A stretch of DNA of 10,204 nucleotides from Streptococcaceae bacterium (GTDB lineage: Bacteria > Bacillota > Bacilli > Lactobacillales > Streptococcaceae). Under the pieces are notes generated by a model that was not told the DNA's origin, made no database searches, and saw only the letters and a program-made list of their open reading frames with translations. Made by a program: the position numbers and the translations under genes. The stretch lies in NCBI GenBank assembly GCA_009779335.1, contig WREM01000025.1, positions 1 to 10,204 on the forward strand, in the 5' to 3' direction. Shown here piece after piece: positions 7,380-10,204 of this stretch; the stretch's first letter is position 1; each line of letters opens with the position of its first letter.

Positions 7380-8357
7380 ATGAATATTTCTGAAAGATAT
7401 AAAAGACAAATTCAAATTTCTGAGGTGGGTTCAGAAGGGCAAGAAAAGCTTCTTCACTCTTCTGTTCTTATTGTTGGGATGGGAGCCACGGGTACTCATG
7501 CTGCCGAGCAACTGACTCGTGCTGGTGTGGGGCATTTGATTTTAGTGGATGACGATGTCATAGAAGAAAGTAATCTGCAACGCCAAACTCTATTCACAGA
7601 ATCCGATCTTGGGCAATCTAAAGCTGAGATAGCTCACAGACACTTGACTGATATTTCCAATCAAACTCAAATCGAAAATTTTAATGTAAAATTTGAACAT
7701 TTGATTTTTGAAAAGCTGGAAAAACCTGATTTAATTCTTGACTGTACAGACAACTTCTTGGCTCGTGAATTGATCAATGACTACTGCTTGCAGGAAGAAA
7801 TTCCATTTGTTTATTCGGCTGTTGCAGGGGTATCGGGGCAGGTCATGGCTTTTGAACCTCATATTTCTCCTTGTCTAGCTTGTGCCTTCCCTGAACTGAC
7901 AGAATTAGAGCAAAATTGCGAATCTATTGGTGTGATTACACCTACCATCTCTTTCATTTCAAGCCTGCAAATCTCACTTGCCTTGCAAATTCTAGTTGAT
8001 AAATCCCAAATTAATTTCAACCAAATGAAGGTTGCTGATGTTTGGAGAGGAACGATTGATAAATTCACTATCACCAAGCGTCCTGCCTGTCCTGTCTGCA
8101 GTGCTTCAAAAGTCACTCCACAACTTTCAAAGTCTTGTGGAGATGTCTATAAAGCACTAATCAATGATTTCGACCTTCAGCAGTTCAACAACTTCTGCCA
8201 AAATAAAAACTGGCAGATAAAAACAAATCAACTCGCCACCCAAATCAACCTGCCTGATGGGAACATTACCATATTCAATACGGGACGCATCCTTTTCTAT
8301 AACTTTACCCAAGAAAATGCTGAGCGTGCATTTAAGGAGATACTTTCTTATGACTGA
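7380..8357 (+). CDS. moeB: MoeB/ThiF-family adenylyltransferase (molybdopterin synthase sulfurylase type)
   Basis: MoeB activates the C-terminal glycine of the small subunit of molybdopterin synthase (MoaD) by adenylation so that it can receive sulfur. The 325-residue product begins ERYKRQI, a typical E1-like start. It has the ATP-binding loop GMGATG (33-38), VDDD (56-59) with NLQRQ (65-69), and DCTDNFLARE (121-130). Two zinc-binding pairs, Cys165/Cys168 (CLAC) and Cys237/Cys240 (CPVC), are present. Cys180 lies where family members carry a conserved cysteine before the GV-x-P turn. E. coli MoeB is about 250 residues; here about 80 extra C-terminal residues follow the second zinc pair and do not look like a rhodanese domain. 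ThiF (thiamine) is the alternative, but moaB, modA and modB downstream favour molybdopterin. Its stop overlaps moaB by 8 bases. The start is set by homology, since its Shine-Dalgarno match is weak. Confidence 0.85.
   Translation: MNISERYKRQIQISEVGSEGQEKLLHSSVLIVGMGATGTHAAEQLTRAGVGHLILVDDDVIEESNLQRQTLFTESDLGQSKAEIAHRHLTDISNQTQIENFNVKFEHLIFEKLEKPDLILDCTDNFLARELINDYCLQEEIPFVYSAVAGVSGQVMAFEPHISPCLACAFPELTELEQNCESIGVITPTISFISSLQISLALQILVDKSQINFNQMKVADVWRGTIDKFTITKRPACPVCSASKVTPQLSKSCGDVYKALINDFDLQQFNNFCQNKNWQIKTNQLATQINLPDGNITIFNTGRILFYNFTQENAERAFKEILSYD
8334..8339 (+). promoter_or_regulatory. Ribosome binding site that sets the moaB start
   Basis: AAGGAG lies 10 bases before the ATG at 8350, inside the end of moeB. 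It supports the 158-residue MoaB over a reading that starts about 93 bases earlier and adds residues without family resemblance. Confidence 0.7.
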
Positions 8358-8826
8358 TAAAGCAACATTTACTTTTGGTGTACTGACCATAAGCGATACA
8401 CGAGCACAAGAAAACGATACTTCTGGTCAAGTCATTATTGAAAAAATGACTCAGCAAAATCATCAGCTCAAACACTACATCATTGTTCCTGATGATGTTA
8501 GTGAGATTCAGACTGCTCTTGCAGAAATGACAGATCTGGATTTCATCATTACTAATGGGGGAACTGGATTCTCAAAACGAGATGTTACCTTTGAGGCATT
8601 AAAATCTTATGTCGGTAAGGAAATCTTTGGTTTCGGAGAAATCTTCCGTATGCTCAGCTACCAAGAAATTGGTAGTCATGCTGTGGCTTCCAGAGCTCAA
8701 GCCTTTTTCACCAAAAATAACCAATTAATCTTTGCACTCCCCGGCTCCACCAAAGCCTGCCAGCTGGCGTTAGACAAATTACTCATCAAAGAAATCCCAC
8801 ACCTTATAAAAGAAAGACAAAAATGA
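8350..8826 (+). CDS. moaB: Molybdopterin adenylyltransferase-type protein (MoaB/MogA family)
   Basis: Members of this family bind molybdopterin and activate it with ATP (adenylyl-MPT) before molybdenum is inserted. The 158-residue product is the size of MoaB and shorter than E. coli MogA. Visible motifs: VLTISDTRAQENDTSG (11-26), the pterin-binding loop NGGTGFSKRDVT (69-80), FGEIFRMLSY (95-104), SRAQAF (114-119) and the closing LPGSTKAC (130-137). It overlaps moeB by 8 bases, and its stop overlaps the next start (ATGA), so the block is probably translationally coupled. The name moaB is chosen over mogA on length and on the FGE-x-FRMLSY block; the two are hard to separate by eye. The gene that would complete molybdenum insertion (moeA) is not in the window. 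Confidence 0.9.
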   Translation: MTDKATFTFGVLTISDTRAQENDTSGQVIIEKMTQQNHQLKHYIIVPDDVSEIQTALAEMTDLDFIITNGGTGFSKRDVTFEALKSYVGKEIFGFGEIFRMLSYQEIGSHAVASRAQAFFTKNNQLIFALPGSTKACQLALDKLLIKEIPHLIKERQK

Positions 8827-9089
8827 AAACACAAAACAATATGCCTAATGGAGAATTTCAAAAAATTCTCGCCCTAGGATTGCAAAACCTCTCCATTCAA
8901 GCCACCTTGCTTGAAAATCAAATCGCTGTACTCAATCAAGAAATGCGTACATTGGAGCGTGACGACGAAATCGAGAAACTGGATACTGAACTCTATAATG
9001 TTCGTGCTTTATATACTCGCTATAATGAATATGTTGACCCTGATATGTCTATTGAATTGGAGGACTTTTTCAATGACGAAAACAACTAA
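8823..9089 (+). CDS. Unrecognised 88-residue coiled-coil protein in the molybdenum operon
   Basis: I do not recognise this family. It is very likely a real gene: its ATG overlaps the moaB stop (ATGA), a GAAAG stands a few bases upstream, and its 3' end overlaps modA by 17 bases, carrying modA's ribosome binding site. The protein is small, soluble and charged, without cysteine, signal peptide or membrane segment. Residues about 20-65 form a likely coiled coil (LSIQATLLENQIAVLNQEMR, then EIEKLDTEL); the last 18 residues are acidic (IELEDFFNDENN at the end). It is not MoaD (no GG C-terminus), MoaE or ModE (no DNA-binding helix-turn-helix evident). It may dimerise, or bridge partners among the Mo-cofactor and transport proteins; that is inference from position only. 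Confidence 0.8.
   Translation: MKTQNNMPNGEFQKILALGLQNLSIQATLLENQIAVLNQEMRTLERDDEIEKLDTELYNVRALYTRYNEYVDPDMSIELEDFFNDENN
9059..9064 (+). promoter_or_regulatory. Ribosome binding site that sets the modA start
   Basis: GGAGGA lies 8 bases before the ATG at 9073. It fixes the start that gives a proper lipoprotein signal peptide and rules out a longer reading beginning near 8911, which would put about 54 unrelated residues before the signal. Confidence 0.8.
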
Positions 9090-9858
9090 TGGTTGTCTAG
9101 GCTTATTCATTGCCTTTATTACTTTGACTGTCGCTCTATTCTCACTGTCCGCTTGCTCAAACCATAAGACAAATGTGACAACTTTGCATTATTCTGCTGC
9201 TGCCAGCTTGCAAGGCTCATTAACAAAAATCGGGACTGACTATGAAAAAGCACACCCCGATGTCAAAATTGAATTTGATTTTTCAGGATCTGGAAGCATT
9301 AGACAACAAGTCCTTTCAGGAGCCCCTATCGATGGTGTATTTCTCGCAAGTAAAAGTGATACTGATAAGCTGACTTCTGCTCATAAGGCAAACAGCCCTG
9401 TGCTTACACTATCTAATCAACTGGTTCTTATCGCACCAAAAGACAGCTCTCTACAAGGAAATGACATCGCTCATCTGATTAATTCTGCCCATAAAATCGC
9501 TATTGGAGAGCCCTCCTCTGTTCCTGCAGGGATGTACGCCAAGGAATCTCTCAGCAAGCTCAATCTCTATACTACCAATCAATCTAAACTTGTCATGGGG
9601 TCTAGTGTTACTCAAACTTTATCTTATGTCGCCAGTAGAAATGCTAATCTTGGATTCGTCTATCACACAGACGCTCTGACAAATTCAAACGTCAAGATTA
9701 TCTCTCCAGTCGCAGATAATCTGCATGATAAGATTGCTTATTATACAGCCACTGTCTCCAACAGTAAATATCCCTCTCAAGTAGAAAATTTTAATCAATA
9801 CCTCTCAGAATCTACTGCTCAAAACATATTTGAAAGCTATGGATTCATCAAACCTTAA
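9073..9858 (+). CDS. modA: Molybdate ABC transporter substrate-binding lipoprotein
   Basis: ModA captures molybdate outside the cell and hands it to the ModB permease. The 261-residue product begins with Lys3, a hydrophobic stretch (9-24) and the lipobox LSAC (25-28), so Cys28 should be lipidated and tether it to the membrane, as in Gram-positive bacteria. The mature part has the ModA hallmarks: YSAAASLQGSL (40-50), FSGSGSIRQQVLSGAPIDGVF (from 70), SSVPAGMYAKESL (148-160), GSSVTQTL (176-183) and GFVYHTDA (194-201). Oxyanion-binding residues are expected at a serine in SAAAS, a serine in SGSGS, in the PAG loop, near Val179 and at Tyr197, by analogy to E. coli ModA. It overlaps the small gene before it by 17 bases and precedes modB by 18. 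Tungstate binding is possible, but the neighbours favour molybdate. Confidence 0.95.
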   Translation: MTKTTNGCLGLFIAFITLTVALFSLSACSNHKTNVTTLHYSAAASLQGSLTKIGTDYEKAHPDVKIEFDFSGSGSIRQQVLSGAPIDGVFLASKSDTDKLTSAHKANSPVLTLSNQLVLIAPKDSSLQGNDIAHLINSAHKIAIGEPSSVPAGMYAKESLSKLNLYTTNQSKLVMGSSVTQTLSYVASRNANLGFVYHTDALTNSNVKIISPVADNLHDKIAYYTATVSNSKYPSQVENFNQYLSESTAQNIFESYGFIKP

Positions 9859-9876
9859 AGGAAAAGCAGGCATCCA

Positions 9877-10204
9877 ATGATTACTTCAATGATACACTCC
9901 TTGATTATCAGTTTAATAGCAACTTTGATTGCTTTTTTATTGATGGTTATGCCGAGTTATTGGGGAGCTTATCGGTCTTATCGTGGGAAGTGGTTGATTG
10001 AGGTTCTGCTTTTATTGCCCCTTGTACTTCCACCAACCGTTGTAGGATACTACCTTCTTCAAGCCTTTGGGGCTTATGGTCTTTTTGGAAAAGCACTCAA
10101 TACCTTTAACTTTTCCATCATATTCACACTAGCAGGGGCAATCCTTGCAACGACCATTATCATTCTTCCTTTCATGTATCAGGGATTAAAATCAGCCTTC
10201 CTAT
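9877..10204 (+). CDS. modB: Molybdate ABC transporter permease, 5' part (cut by window edge)
   Basis: ModB forms the membrane channel of the molybdate ABC transporter, working with ModA and the ATPase ModC, which would be expected further right. One hundred and nine codons are visible, open to the edge. The fragment has hydrophobic segments at about residues 6-25, 41-62 and 80-98. The block LLLLPLVLPPTVVGYYLL, followed by FGAYGLFG, is characteristic of ModB. The start chosen is the ATG at 9877, 18 bases after modA, with a weak GCAGG 6 bases upstream; a second ATG four codons later is possible. No terminator separates it from modA. Confidence 0.92.
   Translation, partial: MITSMIHSLIISLIATLIAFLLMVMPSYWGAYRSYRGKWLIEVLLLLPLVLPPTVVGYYLLQAFGAYGLFGKALNTFNFSIIFTLAGAILATTIIILPFMYQGLKSAFL

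Noticed and set aside
8911..9072. A modA start about 160 bases upstream.
   Set aside because: It would place about 54 unrelated residues before the signal peptide; the ATG at 9073 has GGAGGA and yields a proper lipoprotein signal.

Overview
The window is low-GC DNA with Firmicutes-type gene starts (strong GGAGG-like ribosome binding sites, heavily overlapping genes). The gene content is a respiratory nitrate reductase next to molybdenum-cofactor and molybdate-uptake genes. A lactic acid bacterium (Lactobacillales, possibly Lactococcus-like or Lactobacillus-like) fits best. That is inferred from style and protein flavour, not from a diagnostic marker, and no species can be named.

Layout. Two divergent transcription units share a control region at 7215-7379. 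The minus-strand unit runs right to left: narG, narH, narJ, narI, then an unrecognised 195-residue gene 2 bases after narI, closed by a hairpin terminator at 99-123. Beyond it, at the left edge and also on the minus strand, is the first 28 codons of a menaquinone methyltransferase (menG/ubiE). The plus-strand unit runs left to right: a MoeB/ThiF-type adenylyltransferase, a MoaB/MogA-type molybdopterin protein, an unrecognised 88-residue coiled-coil protein, the molybdate-binding lipoprotein modA, and the 5' part of the permease gene modB, cut by the right edge. No tRNA, rRNA, insertion sequence, CRISPR array or stretch over 300 bases without a gene was found.

How it fits together. NarGHI is a membrane-anchored, quinol-oxidising nitrate reductase: NarG holds the Mo-bisMGD site and one Fe-S cluster, NarH four Fe-S clusters, NarI two b hemes, and NarJ is the assembly chaperone. 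All expected metal and heme ligands are present, so the enzyme should be functional. ModA/ModB import molybdate, and MoeB and MoaB act in making molybdopterin. MenG makes menaquinone, the likely electron donor. The window is therefore a compact anaerobic nitrate-respiration island with its metal-cofactor supply divergently arranged.

Most worth following: the unknown fifth gene of the nar operon; the unknown coiled-coil gene embedded in the Mo-cofactor/molybdate operon; the symmetric sites in the shared control region, one of them near -40/-41 of a good narG -10 box that lacks a -35 box; and two genes (menG, moeB) whose apparent promoters lie so close to the start codon that their mRNAs may be leaderless.
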